Assembly: GCF_042648505.1 (NCBI RefSeq)
Contig: NZ_JBHRXK010000001.1
Span: 972,643 to 1,036,642, forward strand
Origin: Lysobacter_L cavernae
Lineage (GTDB): Bacteria; Pseudomonadota; Gammaproteobacteria; Xanthomonadales; Xanthomonadaceae
Direction: 5' to 3'
Length of the DNA stretch: 64,000 nucleotides
Shown here: piece after piece, positions 34,937 to 43,330 of the stretch
Position numbering within the stretch: position 1 is the first letter of the stretch
How the letters are laid out: every line of letters begins with the position of its first letter
Program-made: the position numbers and the translations under genes
The notes under the pieces: generated by a model
What the model saw: only the letters and a program-made list of their open reading frames with translations
What the model was told of the DNA's origin: nothing
The model's database searches: none

Positions 34937-37147
34937 ATGCCGAATGCCACCCTCCACGCCCCGCTTCGTCGCCTCCCGCTCGCCCTTGCGCTCGCGCTGC
35001 CGGTCGCCCATGCCGATGACCAGCAGACGCGCCATGGCCACGAGCCGACCGACCTGGCCGGCGTCGAGGTAAAGGCCACGCCACTGGCCGGCACCGCCGA
35101 AGACCTGGCCCGCCCGGTCGAGGTGCTGGCTGGCGCGAAGCTCGACGAGGCCAAGGCCAACTCGCTGGGCGAGACCGTCAACAAGCTGCCCGGCGTGCAG
35201 TCGTCGTACTTCGGTCCTGGCGTCGGCCGGCCGATCGTGCGCGGTTTCGACGGCGCGCGCGTGCAGGTGCTCAGCGACGGCCTGGGTTCGGGCGATGTGT
35301 CGACGGTCAGCGTCGACCACGCCGTCTCGATCGAACCGTTCCTGGCCGACCAGATCGAGGTGCTCAAGGGCCCGGCGACCCTGCTCTACGGCAGTGGCGC
35401 GATCGGCGGCGCGGTCAATGTGGTCGACGGCCGCATTCCCGAGGCCGTCACCGAGCAGCCGCTGCAGGGCCGCGCCGAGCTGCGCGGCAACACCGTCAAC
35501 GACGAGAAGTCGGGCATGGTCCGCCTCGACGGCACCTCTGCCTCAGGCAATTTCGTGTTCCACATCGACGGCCTGCACCGCGAGACCGGCGACTACGACA
35601 TCCCCGGCTTCGCCGAAAGCGCCACGCAACTGGCGGCCGAAGGTGAAACCCCGGACCCGGTCGAAAAAGGCACGCTGCCCAACAGCTTCGTGCGCACCGA
35701 CAGCGGCGCGTTGGGCCTGAGCTGGATCGGCGAGCGCGGTTTCCTCGGCATCGGCGCCAGCCTGTTCGACACCCGCTATGGCGTACCCGGCCACGCGCAC
35801 GAGCACGGCGGCGACCACGACCACGGTGACGAACCCGGCACCGAGGAAGGGCATGAGGAAGAAGGCGGTGTCAGCATCGCCCTGGACCAGCGCCGCTATG
35901 AGCTGCGCGGCGGCCTCAACGAGTTTGGCGCGTTCAAATCATTGCGCGCCAAGGTCGCGCGCACCGAATACACCCACACCGAATACGAAGGCGAGGAAGT
36001 GGGCACGGTGTTCGACAACACCAGCACCGAGGCCCGCATCGAACTGGTGCACCAGCCGCTGCTGGGCTGGGACGGCGCGTTCGGCCTGCAGTGGGCGCAG
36101 CGCGATTTCGAGGCGATCGGCGCCGAGGCCTTCGTGCCGCCGTCGAAGTCGCGCGACGCCGGCTTGTTCTGGCTGGGCGAGCGTCGGCTGTACGACGGCG
36201 TGCACGGGCCGATCAAGGCCGAGCTTGGCGCGCGCATCGACCGCAACAAGATCGACGTCGACGACGCCCTCGCCGACGTTACCGGCATGGCCCGTCCGGA
36301 TCGCGACTTCGACACCGCCAGCCTGTCGGCAGCGTTGAAGTGGGACATCACCGACGCCTTCCACCTGTCGTTCGGGCTCGACCGCGCGCAGCGTTCGCCC
36401 ACCGCCGAGGAGCTGTACTCCAACGGCCTGCACGTCGCCACCTCCAGCGTCGAGATCGGCACGCCCGACCTCGACGTCGAAACCGCCAACCGCGCCGAGA
36501 TCGGCCTGCACTGGCACGGTGGCCCGTTCAAGGCCAGCGCGTCGCTGTACCACGTGCGTTATGACGATTTCATCTACCTGGCCCACACCGGCATCGAGGA
36601 GCACGACGGTCCGGTGCGGCTGTGGACCCAGGACGACGCGCGCTTCAACGGTGCCGAGGCCGAGGTCAACTGGACCTTCGCCGACAACGCCAGCGGCACC
36701 TGGGACCTGCGCGTGTTCGGCGACATCGTGCGCGGCGAATTGAGTGGCAGCGGCAGCCGCGAGGTCGACGTCTCGGTGCCGCACGGCGACCACAACCACG
36801 ATTACACCGTCGATCTGCCGCGCAGCGGCCATCTGCCGCGCATCGCGCCCAAGCGCCTCGGCGGTGAAGTGCGCTGGGAGCAGGGCCAGTGGCGCGCGTC
36901 GCTCGGCGCGGTGCGCTATGCCAGTCAGGACGCCGTCGCAGAGTTCGAGACGCCCACGCCAGGCTACACCCTGGTCGACGCCCACGTCGCCTGGCACCAG
37001 GACACCGCCGCCGGCAACGGCTGGGAGCTGTTCCTCGACGGCAGCAACCTGCTCGACGAGGAAGCCCGCCCGCACACCTCCTTCCTCAAGGACGTGGCGC
37101 CGCTGCCGGGCCGCGGCGTCGCCTTCGGCGTGCGCATGTTCTTCTGA
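34937..37147 (+). CDS. znuD: TonB-dependent zinc receptor, ZnuD-like
   Basis: A 736-residue outer membrane receptor. Signal peptide LALALALPVAHA, then plug domain (NKLPGVQSSYFGPGVGRPIV, LKGPATLLYGSGAIGGAVN), a 22-strand barrel, and C-terminal RGVAFGVRMFF ending in Phe. Two external loops are rich in metal ligands: HAHEHGGDHDHGDE near residue 286-300 and HGDHNHDY near 615. These loops and the Zur box in front fit ZnuD, which imports zinc with TonB energy. GTG/other starts were not considered because ATG at 34937 precedes the signal directly. Confidence 0.93.
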   Translation: MPNATLHAPLRRLPLALALALPVAHADDQQTRHGHEPTDLAGVEVKATPLAGTAEDLARPVEVLAGAKLDEAKANSLGETVNKLPGVQSSYFGPGVGRPIVRGFDGARVQVLSDGLGSGDVSTVSVDHAVSIEPFLADQIEVLKGPATLLYGSGAIGGAVNVVDGRIPEAVTEQPLQGRAELRGNTVNDEKSGMVRLDGTSASGNFVFHIDGLHRETGDYDIPGFAESATQLAAEGETPDPVEKGTLPNSFVRTDSGALGLSWIGERGFLGIGASLFDTRYGVPGHAHEHGGDHDHGDEPGTEEGHEEEGGVSIALDQRRYELRGGLNEFGAFKSLRAKVARTEYTHTEYEGEEVGTVFDNTSTEARIELVHQPLLGWDGAFGLQWAQRDFEAIGAEAFVPPSKSRDAGLFWLGERRLYDGVHGPIKAELGARIDRNKIDVDDALADVTGMARPDRDFDTASLSAALKWDITDAFHLSFGLDRAQRSPTAEELYSNGLHVATSSVEIGTPDLDVETANRAEIGLHWHGGPFKASASLYHVRYDDFIYLAHTGIEEHDGPVRLWTQDDARFNGAEAEVNWTFADNASGTWDLRVFGDIVRGELSGSGSREVDVSVPHGDHNHDYTVDLPRSGHLPRIAPKRLGGEVRWEQGQWRASLGAVRYASQDAVAEFETPTPGYTLVDAHVAWHQDTAAGNGWELFLDGSNLLDEEARPHTSFLKDVAPLPGRGVAFGVRMFF

Positions 37148-37163
37148 CCGACGCGGAGCGCGC

Positions 37164-37673
37164 ATGGACAACCCCTGGCGATGGTTCTCCTGCGCGCTTG
37201 CGATCGGCATCGGCGCAACGGCCCTGCTCGACGCGTGGGCATGGTCGTTGCGCCGCTTCGGCATTTCCTCGCTCGACTGGTGCCTGGCGGGACGCTGGAT
37301 GGGGCATTCCCCGCGCGGCCGCTTCGTGCACGAAAGCATCGGCCACGCCACGCCAGTGAAAGGCGAATGCCTGCTCGGCTGGGGCCTGCATTACGCCAGT
37401 GGCATCGCCTTCGCTGCGCTGCTGCTGGCCTTGGCCGGGAGCGACTGGGCGCAGCGGCCGACGCTGGCGCCCGCGCTTGCCGTGGGCCTGGGCACGGTCA
37501 TCCTTCCTTTCTTCGTGATGCAACCCGGCATGGGCGCAGGCATCGCGGCATCAAAGACCCCTGACCCCACCCGCGCCCGCGCCCGCGCCCGCCTGCGCAG
37601 TCTGCTGGCGCACGCGGTGTTCGGCGTCGGGATGTACGTGTCCTCGTGGATCGTGGCGGCATCGCTTCCATAG
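37164..37673 (+). CDS. DUF2938 family membrane protein
   Basis: A 169-residue protein with four membrane helices. DUF2938 motifs include CLAGRWMGHSPRGRFVHESI, GWGLHYASGIAFAALLLAL and LPFFVMQPGMGAGIAASKTP. It begins 16 bases after the receptor stop with CGGAG upstream, so it is in the same transcript and probably under the same Zur control. Function is unknown. The His residues near HESIGHATP could bind metal; this is only a hint. Confidence 0.88.
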   Translation: MDNPWRWFSCALAIGIGATALLDAWAWSLRRFGISSLDWCLAGRWMGHSPRGRFVHESIGHATPVKGECLLGWGLHYASGIAFAALLLALAGSDWAQRPTLAPALAVGLGTVILPFFVMQPGMGAGIAASKTPDPTRARARARLRSLLAHAVFGVGMYVSSWIVAASLP

Positions 37674-37795
37674 CCCAGCGTCAGCGGTTACCTGTCGTTC
37701 TCCTGCTGGAACATAGCCCCTGCGTCCTGCGACTCCCTCGATCCCGGCAAAGCGTGTAGATAGTGGGCACCCCACTCGGCCGAGGCAGGACCCAC

Positions 37796-39034
37796 ATGAA
37801 CCCGACCCTGCCCCATCCCGCCTCTCGCTACTGGCCGCTGGTGCTGGCCGCAACGGCGATGCTGATGGTCACCATGGGCATCCGCCAGTCGATGGGCCTG
37901 TTCGTCAAACCGATTGGCCAGAGCACCGGGCTCGGCATCGCCCAGATCAGCTTCGCGCTCGCGGTCGGCCAGTTCGTGTGGGGCGCCGTGCAGCCGGTGT
38001 TCGGCGCGCTTGCCGACCAGCGCGGTCCGGGCCGCGTGCTGGTCGGCGGCGGCGTGCTGCTGATCGCCGGCATGGTGCTGGCGCCGCTGCTGGATTCGCA
38101 ATGGGGCCTGCTGCTCACCCTCGGCGTACTCACCGCGGCCGGCGCCGGCGCCGGCAGCTTCTCGATCCTGATCGGCGCCACCGCGCAGCGCATGCCGGCG
38201 CAGAACCGCTCGATGGCAGCCGGCGTGATCAATGCCGGCGGCTCGTTCGGCCAGTTCGTGTTTGCGCCGCTGGTGCAGGCGGTGATCAGCGCCGCCGGCT
38301 GGGCCGCGGCGATGTGGACGCTGGCCGCTTCGGCGTTGCTGACGCTGCCGCTGGCCTGGCCCTTGCGTCGCCGCGGCGCGGATGCCGCGGCGGCAGCACC
38401 GCACGCGCCCCCGGCCGCGCCGGGTGCGGGCCTGCGCGCACAACTGCGCGTGGCCCTGCGCGATCGCAGCTACTGGTGCCTGCACCTGGGTTTCTTCACC
38501 TGCGGCGTGCACATCGCCTTCCTGGTCACCCACCTGCCGAGCGAGATCGCCCTGTGCGGGCTGTCCGACAATGTCTCGGCGGTATCGCTGGCGCTGATCG
38601 GCCTGTTCAATGTCGGCGGCAGTCTCGCTGCCGGCTGGCTCGGCCAGCGCTACCGCATGAAGACCCTGCTCGCGGCGATGTACGCCAGCCGCGCGGCGAT
38701 GATCGCGATCTACCTGGTCTCGCCACCGACGCCGCTGACTTTCTTCGTGTTCTCGGCTGGGCTCGGCCTGACCTGGCTGGCGACGGTGCCGCCGACCGCC
38801 GGCCTGGTCGGCAAGCTGTTCGGCGCGCGCTACCTGGGCACGCTGTTCGGCCTGACCCTGTTCTCGCACCAGATCGGCGGCTTCTTCGGCGCCTGGGTCG
38901 GCGGCCTGGTCATGGAGCGCTTCGGCGACTACACCTGGATGTGGTACGCCGACATGGCGCTGGCGTTGCTGGCCGCGGCCGCCAACCTGCCGATCCGCGA
39001 AAGCCGGCCGACGCTGCAGCCGGCTACCGCTTGA
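37796..39034 (+). CDS. MFS transporter (OxlT/YcxA-like)
   Basis: A 412-residue twelve-helix major facilitator. MGIRQSMGLFVKPIGQSTG in helix 1-loop and FVWGAVQPVFGALADQRGPGR (signature after helix 2) place it in the monocarboxylate-type MFS branch. The second half has FNVGGSLAAGWLGQRYRMKT. The substrate is not evident. Start at 37796 with GAGGCAGGA upstream rather than the ATG at 37763. It stands between the zinc receptor operon and zur. Confidence 0.88.
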   Translation: MNPTLPHPASRYWPLVLAATAMLMVTMGIRQSMGLFVKPIGQSTGLGIAQISFALAVGQFVWGAVQPVFGALADQRGPGRVLVGGGVLLIAGMVLAPLLDSQWGLLLTLGVLTAAGAGAGSFSILIGATAQRMPAQNRSMAAGVINAGGSFGQFVFAPLVQAVISAAGWAAAMWTLAASALLTLPLAWPLRRRGADAAAAAPHAPPAAPGAGLRAQLRVALRDRSYWCLHLGFFTCGVHIAFLVTHLPSEIALCGLSDNVSAVSLALIGLFNVGGSLAAGWLGQRYRMKTLLAAMYASRAAMIAIYLVSPPTPLTFFVFSAGLGLTWLATVPPTAGLVGKLFGARYLGTLFGLTLFSHQIGGFFGAWVGGLVMERFGDYTWMWYADMALALLAAAANLPIRESRPTLQPATA

Positions 39035-39035
39035 C

Positions 39036-39107
39036 CCCGGGTGCGGCCTTCGGCCTTACCCGGGCTACTCATCGGCGCTTGTAGCCCGGGTAAGCAAAGC
39101 GCACCCA
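39036..39107. repeat. GTAGCCCGGGTAAG inverted repeat, copy A
   Basis: Arms beginning CGGGTGCGGCCTTCGG near 39039 and GTAGCCCGGGTAAGCAAAGC at 39081 pair imperfectly, leaving a short loop around 39070-39080. A second copy is at 42068-42146. Confidence 0.7.
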
Positions 39108-39125
39108 GGAGCGCGCCGGCAATAC

Positions 39126-39617
39126 TCAGGCCGCGTCGGCCTTCGCGCAATTCGCGCACAGGCCGTGCACTTCCAGCGACTGCGCCTGCGGGGTGAAGCC
39201 CAGTTCGCGCGCGCGCGCATCGAGCAGATCGACGATGCGCTCGTCTTCCAGCTCGGTCGCCGACTGGCAGCGGTCGCAGATCAGGAACGGCACCGCGTGT
39301 TGCTCGCCACCCGGATGGTGGCAGCCGACGAAGGCGTTGATCGAAGCGAGCTTGTGGATGAAGCCGTGCTCAAGCAGGAAGTCCAGCGCGCGGTACACCG
39401 TCGGCGGCGCCGCGGCGTCGTGCGTGGCCTTCATCTGGTCGAGCAGCTCGTAGGCCTTGACCGGGCGACCGGCGTCGGCGATCAGGCGCAGCGCGTGCGC
39501 GCGGATCGGCGTCAGCCGCAGGCCGCGCTGCTCGCACGCGCGCTCCACCTCGTGCACGAAGGCGTCGCCGTCGTGGACGTGGTGCTTCGGGTCGGTGCAG
39601 GCGTGGTCTTGGCTCAT
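39126..39617 (-). CDS. zur: Fur-family zinc uptake regulator Zur
   Basis: A 163-residue repressor. The winged helix is RGLRLTPIRAHALRLIADAG with PPTVYRALDFLLEHGFIHKL; the metal-binding half has FVGCHHPGGEQHAVPFLICD, the CxxC pair CDRC, and CANC near the C-terminus. HPGGEQH... is typical of Zur rather than Fur. Extra His at the N-terminus (HHVHDGDAFVH) may bind zinc. It should bind the box at 34888-34900. No Zur box is seen before zur itself. It is convergent with the MFS gene. Confidence 0.93.
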   Translation of the reverse strand: MSQDHACTDPKHHVHDGDAFVHEVERACEQRGLRLTPIRAHALRLIADAGRPVKAYELLDQMKATHDAAAPPTVYRALDFLLEHGFIHKLASINAFVGCHHPGGEQHAVPFLICDRCQSATELEDERIVDLLDARARELGFTPQAQSLEVHGLCANCAKADAA

Positions 39618-39656
39618 GGCGGTTCAGGGCGGCTTGTAACCGCTACATCCCCCGAT

Positions 39657-41078
39657 CTAGGCACCGATCGGCAGTTTTGCAAGGGCAGCGTCGATGCGCT
39701 TGATCGCCTCGCCCTGCCCGGCCAGGTACACGGTATGGGAGATGTCCGGGCTGACCTGGGTGCCGGTGATCGCCACGCGCAGCGGCTGGGCAACCTTGCC
39801 CATGCCGATGCCGAGCGCCTGCGCGGTGTCGTGCAGAGCCGCGCTGACGCCGTCGGCGGTCCACGTCGCCAGCGCCGCCAGGCGCTCACGCGCGTCGGTC
39901 AGCGGCGCGCGTGCGGTCGCGGTCAGGTGCTTGGCGACGGCGGTCTCGTCGTACTGCGTCAGCGGACCAAACCACACCGCGGCGCGCTCGGCCATGTCCT
40001 TCAGCGTCTGCACGCGGTCGCGCAGTGCGATGACGATGTCGGCCGGCGCCGGGCCGTGGGCCAGGTCGTAGCCGTTGTGGCGCAGGTGCCATTCCAGGTG
40101 CTTGCCGACTTCGACCGGGTCGTCGCTCTTGAGGTACTGCTGGTTGAGCCAGCCAAGCTTGGCCGGGTCCAGGCGCGAGGCCTTCGAGTTCACGTCCTTG
40201 AGGTCGAACAGCTGCGTCATCTCCTCGATCGAGAAGATTTCCTGGTCGCCGTGCGACCAGCCCAGCCGCACCAGGTAGTTGAGCAGCGCGTGCGGCAGAT
40301 AGCCCTCGTCGCGGTACTGCATCACGTCGGCGGCACCGGTGCGCTTGGACAGCTTGGCGCCCTCCGGGTCGAGGATCATCGGCAGGTGGGCGAAATGCGG
40401 CACCGACGCAGACATGCCGCTTTGAATCAGTGCCAGGTAGATGTTGATCTGGCGTGGGGTGTTGTTGACGTGGTCGTCGCCGCGCACCACGTCTGTGATG
40501 CCCATGTCGAGATCATCGACGACCACGGCGAAGTTGTAGGTCGGGTAGCCATCGGACCGGAAGATCACCAGGTCATCGAGCTCGCTGTTGGCGATCTCGA
40601 TGCGGCCCTTGACCTTGTCCTCCCACGCGACCACGCCGTCCTGCGGATTCTTGAAACGGATCACCCGGTTCGGGTCGTCGCGGTAGCCGGCGTTCTGCTC
40701 GCGATAGGCGCCGTTGTAACGCGGCTTCTCGTTCGCGGCCATCGCCGCCTCGCGCATCGCTTCCAACTCGTCCTTGGTCTCGTAGGCGTAGTACGCGGTG
40801 CCGGCGGCGACCATCTGCTCGGCGACCTCGCGGTAACGCGCCAGGCGCTGGGTCTGGTAGATCGGGCCTTCGTCGTAGCCCAGGCCCAGCCACTCCATCG
40901 CCTCCAGGATCGCGTCGATCGCCGCCTGCGTGCTGCGTTCGCGGTCGGTGTCCTCGATGCGCAGGATGAACTGCCCGCCGCGACGGCGCGCCTCCAGCCA
41001 GCAGTACAGCGCGGTGCGCGCGCCGCCGATGTGCAGGTAGCCGGTGGGACTGGGGGCGAAGCGGGTGCGGCAGGTCAT
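39657..41078 (-). CDS. gltX: Glutamyl-tRNA synthetase
   Basis: A 473-residue class I synthetase. The HIGH motif is in RFAPSPTGYLHIGGART and the KMSKS-like motif in GAKLSKRTGAADVM. GluRS text such as FILRIEDTDRERS and GWLNQQYLK is standard, and the length is that of a bacterial discriminating enzyme. It charges tRNA-Glu for translation and haem synthesis. Start at 41078 is the family start (MTCRTRFAPSPTG). Confidence 0.97.
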   Translation of the reverse strand: MTCRTRFAPSPTGYLHIGGARTALYCWLEARRRGGQFILRIEDTDRERSTQAAIDAILEAMEWLGLGYDEGPIYQTQRLARYREVAEQMVAAGTAYYAYETKDELEAMREAAMAANEKPRYNGAYREQNAGYRDDPNRVIRFKNPQDGVVAWEDKVKGRIEIANSELDDLVIFRSDGYPTYNFAVVVDDLDMGITDVVRGDDHVNNTPRQINIYLALIQSGMSASVPHFAHLPMILDPEGAKLSKRTGAADVMQYRDEGYLPHALLNYLVRLGWSHGDQEIFSIEEMTQLFDLKDVNSKASRLDPAKLGWLNQQYLKSDDPVEVGKHLEWHLRHNGYDLAHGPAPADIVIALRDRVQTLKDMAERAAVWFGPLTQYDETAVAKHLTATARAPLTDARERLAALATWTADGVSAALHDTAQALGIGMGKVAQPLRVAITGTQVSPDISHTVYLAGQGEAIKRIDAALAKLPIGA

Positions 41079-41188
41079 GCGGGGGCTCGGCTGACAACAG
41101 GAAGCGGGAATTTTACCGGAGCCGGCCCGGGCCCGCCCCATTGGCTCCACCGATCCCTGGCGCGCCCCTCTCCCCACTTCCCCTCCCC

Positions 41189-41290
41189 GTTCGTTTTGAG
41201 CGTAGCGAAGCGAAGTCGAAGGATGAGCGGGCTACGAGGCAGCCCCTCGACTTCTCTCGTCTACGGCGAACTACGCTCAGGATGAACGGA
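41189..41290. repeat. GAGCGTAG/TCGAAGG-type palindromic repeat
   Basis: TTTGAGCGTAGCGAAG followed by AAGTCGAAGGATGAGC, and in inverted order GCTCGTAG-like text ending CTACGCTCAGGATGAAC. It is a member of the CTTCGAC...CTCAGGATGA repeat family, also seen inside folC and near 63.8 kb. Confidence 0.6.
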
Positions 41291-41305
41291 TGGATCTTCT
41301 GCACC

Positions 41306-41311
41306 TACAAT
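41306..41311 (+). promoter_or_regulatory. -10 box TACAAT, leaderless promoter of lpxH
   Basis: TACAAT, six bases (GACCCG), ATG at 41318, the same hexamer as for hutI. Confidence 0.6.
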
Positions 41312-41317
41312 GACCCG

Positions 41318-42052
41318 ATGACGACGTTGTTCATCTCCGACCTTCACCTCGACGCCGAGCGCCCGCAGATCACCGAGCTGTTCGGCCGTTTCCTCCGCGG
41401 CGAAGCACGCGGCAGCGATGCGCTCTACATCCTCGGCGACCTGTTCGAGGCCTGGGTCGGCGACGACGATCCGTCCGACACCGGTGCCTTCGTCGCCGCC
41501 GAACTGCGCGCACTGGGCGAAACCGGCACGCCGGTCTACTTCATCCGCGGCAACCGCGACTTCCTGCTCGGCCACGACTACGCGCGCCGCGCCGGCATGA
41601 CGATCCTGCCCGACCCGTCGGTGGTGATGCTGTACGGCCAGCCGACGCTGCTGATGCACGGCGACCTGCTGTGCACCGATGACGTCGCCTACCAGCAGTT
41701 CCGCGCGCAGACGCGGCATCCGCAGTGGCAGGCTCAGTTCCTGGCGCAGCCGCTGGCCGCGCGCATCGCCTTCGCCCAGCAGGCGCGCGCCGCCAGCCGC
41801 GCGCACCAGAGCGGGCTGAAGCACCAGGGCACGATGGAAACGATCACCGACGTCGCGCCGGCGACCGTCGTAAGCACTTTCGTGCGCTATGACATCGACA
41901 CCCTGATCCACGGCCATACCCACCGTCCGGCCGTGCACGAGCTCGACATCGAAGGGCGCCCCTGCCGCCGCATCGTGTTGGGCGACTGGTACGACCAGGG
42001 CTCGGTGCTGCGGGCGGATGCGAACGGCTTTGATCTGCAGGCGATCGGCTGA
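41318..42052 (+). CDS. lpxH: UDP-2,3-diacylglucosamine diphosphatase LpxH
   Basis: A 244-residue calcineurin-type phosphoesterase of lipid A synthesis. All five metal motifs are visible: ISDLHLD, GDLFEAWVGDD, RGNRDFLLG, LMHGDLLCTDD and IHGHTHRPAVH. It splits UDP-diacylglucosamine to lipid X and UMP at the inner membrane surface. The gene has no Shine-Dalgarno and starts behind a -10 box. Confidence 0.96.
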   Translation: MTTLFISDLHLDAERPQITELFGRFLRGEARGSDALYILGDLFEAWVGDDDPSDTGAFVAAELRALGETGTPVYFIRGNRDFLLGHDYARRAGMTILPDPSVVMLYGQPTLLMHGDLLCTDDVAYQQFRAQTRHPQWQAQFLAQPLAARIAFAQQARAASRAHQSGLKHQGTMETITDVAPATVVSTFVRYDIDTLIHGHTHRPAVHELDIEGRPCRRIVLGDWYDQGSVLRADANGFDLQAIG

Positions 42053-42067
42053 TCACCGGCGTTGGGC

Positions 42068-42146
42068 GTAGCCCGGGTAAGCGAGGCGCACCCGGGGCGC
42101 TGCGACAACGATGATCCCGGGCGCGGCCCTACGGCCTTACCCGCGC
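42068..42146. repeat. GTAGCCCGGGTAAG inverted repeat, copy B
   Basis: GTAGCCCGGGTAAGCGAGGC at 42068 and the reverse-oriented CCCGGGCGCGGCCCTACGGC ending near 42146 form the same kind of palindrome as at 39036-39107. Confidence 0.7.
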
Positions 42147-42159
42147 GACACCGTTTGGA

Positions 42160-42966
42160 TCAACCGGCCAGCTTCTCCAGCGCGGCCAGTTCGTCGGCAT
42201 CGAACCCGGCGGCACTGCGCGCCTCATGATTGAACGGGCCGTACAGCACGGCACGCGCGTACTGCGCGAGCAACTCGCGGAAGCGCGGCGCCGGCTCGAC
42301 CCCGGCACGTGCGCAGTACCAGCGGAACCAGTGGCTACCGGCGGCGACGTGCACGACTTCCTCGCGCAGGATCACTTCCAGAATATCGGCAGTAGCGTCG
42401 TCACCGAGCGAGCGCAGTTTGACGATCATGCCCGGCGTCACGTCGAGGCCGCGCGCCTCCAGCACGCGCGGCACCAGCGCCATCCGCGCCAGGCCGTCGT
42501 GCGCGGTCTTCTCGGCCATTTCCCACAGGCCGTTGTGCGCGTCGAAGTCGCCGTAGTCGTGGCCCAGCTCGCGCAGGCGTTCGCGCAGCATCACGAAATG
42601 CCGCGCCTCGTCTCCGGCCACGCTCACCCAGTCGGCATAGAACTCGCGTGGCAAGCCGCGGAAGCGGTACGCCGCGTCCCAGGCCAGGTCGATCGCGTTG
42701 AACTCGATATGGGCGATCGCATGGATGAACGCCGCGCGCCCTTCCACCGTACCGAAGCCGCGCTTGGGCAACTCGCGTGGATGCACCAGCGCCGGCCGCG
42801 ATGGGCGGCCGGGCATGCGGATCGCTTCCGGCGGCGGCGCATCGGCGGGCGTGGCCAGCTCGCCGCGCTGGAAATCCTCCACCGCCGCGAAGGTCGCTTC
42901 GATCTTCGCGGCGGGCGTGGCCGCGTCGAGGCAGGCACGCGCGGCATCGAACAGCGTGGCGGCCAC
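42160..42966 (-). CDS. DUF455 ferritin-like protein
   Basis: A 268-residue protein of the DUF455 family, predicted to be ferritin-like. Probable di-iron helices: IHAIAHIEFNAIDLAWDA, SVAGDEARHFVMLRERL, HDGLARMALVPRVLEARGLD and ILREEVVHVAAGSHWF, each with Glu and His in ExxH-like spacing. The reaction is unknown. The start codon is GTG at 42966, five bases after the rraB stop, so it is the last gene of the purF run. An ATG is not available nearby. Confidence 0.85.
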   Translation of the reverse strand: MAATLFDAARACLDAATPAAKIEATFAAVEDFQRGELATPADAPPPEAIRMPGRPSRPALVHPRELPKRGFGTVEGRAAFIHAIAHIEFNAIDLAWDAAYRFRGLPREFYADWVSVAGDEARHFVMLRERLRELGHDYGDFDAHNGLWEMAEKTAHDGLARMALVPRVLEARGLDVTPGMIVKLRSLGDDATADILEVILREEVVHVAAGSHWFRWYCARAGVEPAPRFRELLAQYARAVLYGPFNHEARSAAGFDADELAALEKLAG

Positions 42967-42971
42967 GCCGG

Positions 42972-43328
42972 TCAGTGCGCGGTATCGCCCGCGGGCGAAC
43001 AGCCCCAGCCATCCGCGTAGCCGCGATGGACTTCGGCCAGTTCACCCAGCTGCCGTTCGAGCGCGGTGATCGCTGCGTGTCCGGGCGCCATGACGCGGAT
43101 CGCGCAGACCTGCCAGATGCCTTCGTCGTCGACTTCGGGCGCATCCACCGTCAAATCCGGCAGCACCGCCGCGGCCTCGGCAAAGGCCTGTGCATCGGCT
43201 TCGGCAGAAAAGACCTGGTAGAACTCGATGCCGCGTGCACGCTCGAGGTCGTCACCGTCCTCAAGCATCTGCTTGAGCACCTGCCCGTTCTCGTCGTCGG
43301 GAATCATCATTGCCCGTAACTCGCGCAT
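42972..43328 (-). CDS. rraB: Ribonuclease E inhibitor RraB
   Basis: A 118-residue RraB-family protein (MIPDDENGQVLKQMLEDGDD, FYQVFSAEADAQAFAEAA, WQVCAIRVMAPGHAAITALE). It binds RNase E and changes which RNAs are degraded. It starts two bases after the purF stop at the latest, so is co-transcribed with purF. The start may also be the internal Met of MMIPDDEN; the first Met (MRELRAM) is used here. Confidence 0.85.
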   Translation of the reverse strand: MRELRAMMIPDDENGQVLKQMLEDGDDLERARGIEFYQVFSAEADAQAFAEAAAVLPDLTVDAPEVDDEGIWQVCAIRVMAPGHAAITALERQLGELAEVHRGYADGWGCSPAGDTAH

Positions 43329-43330
43329 GC

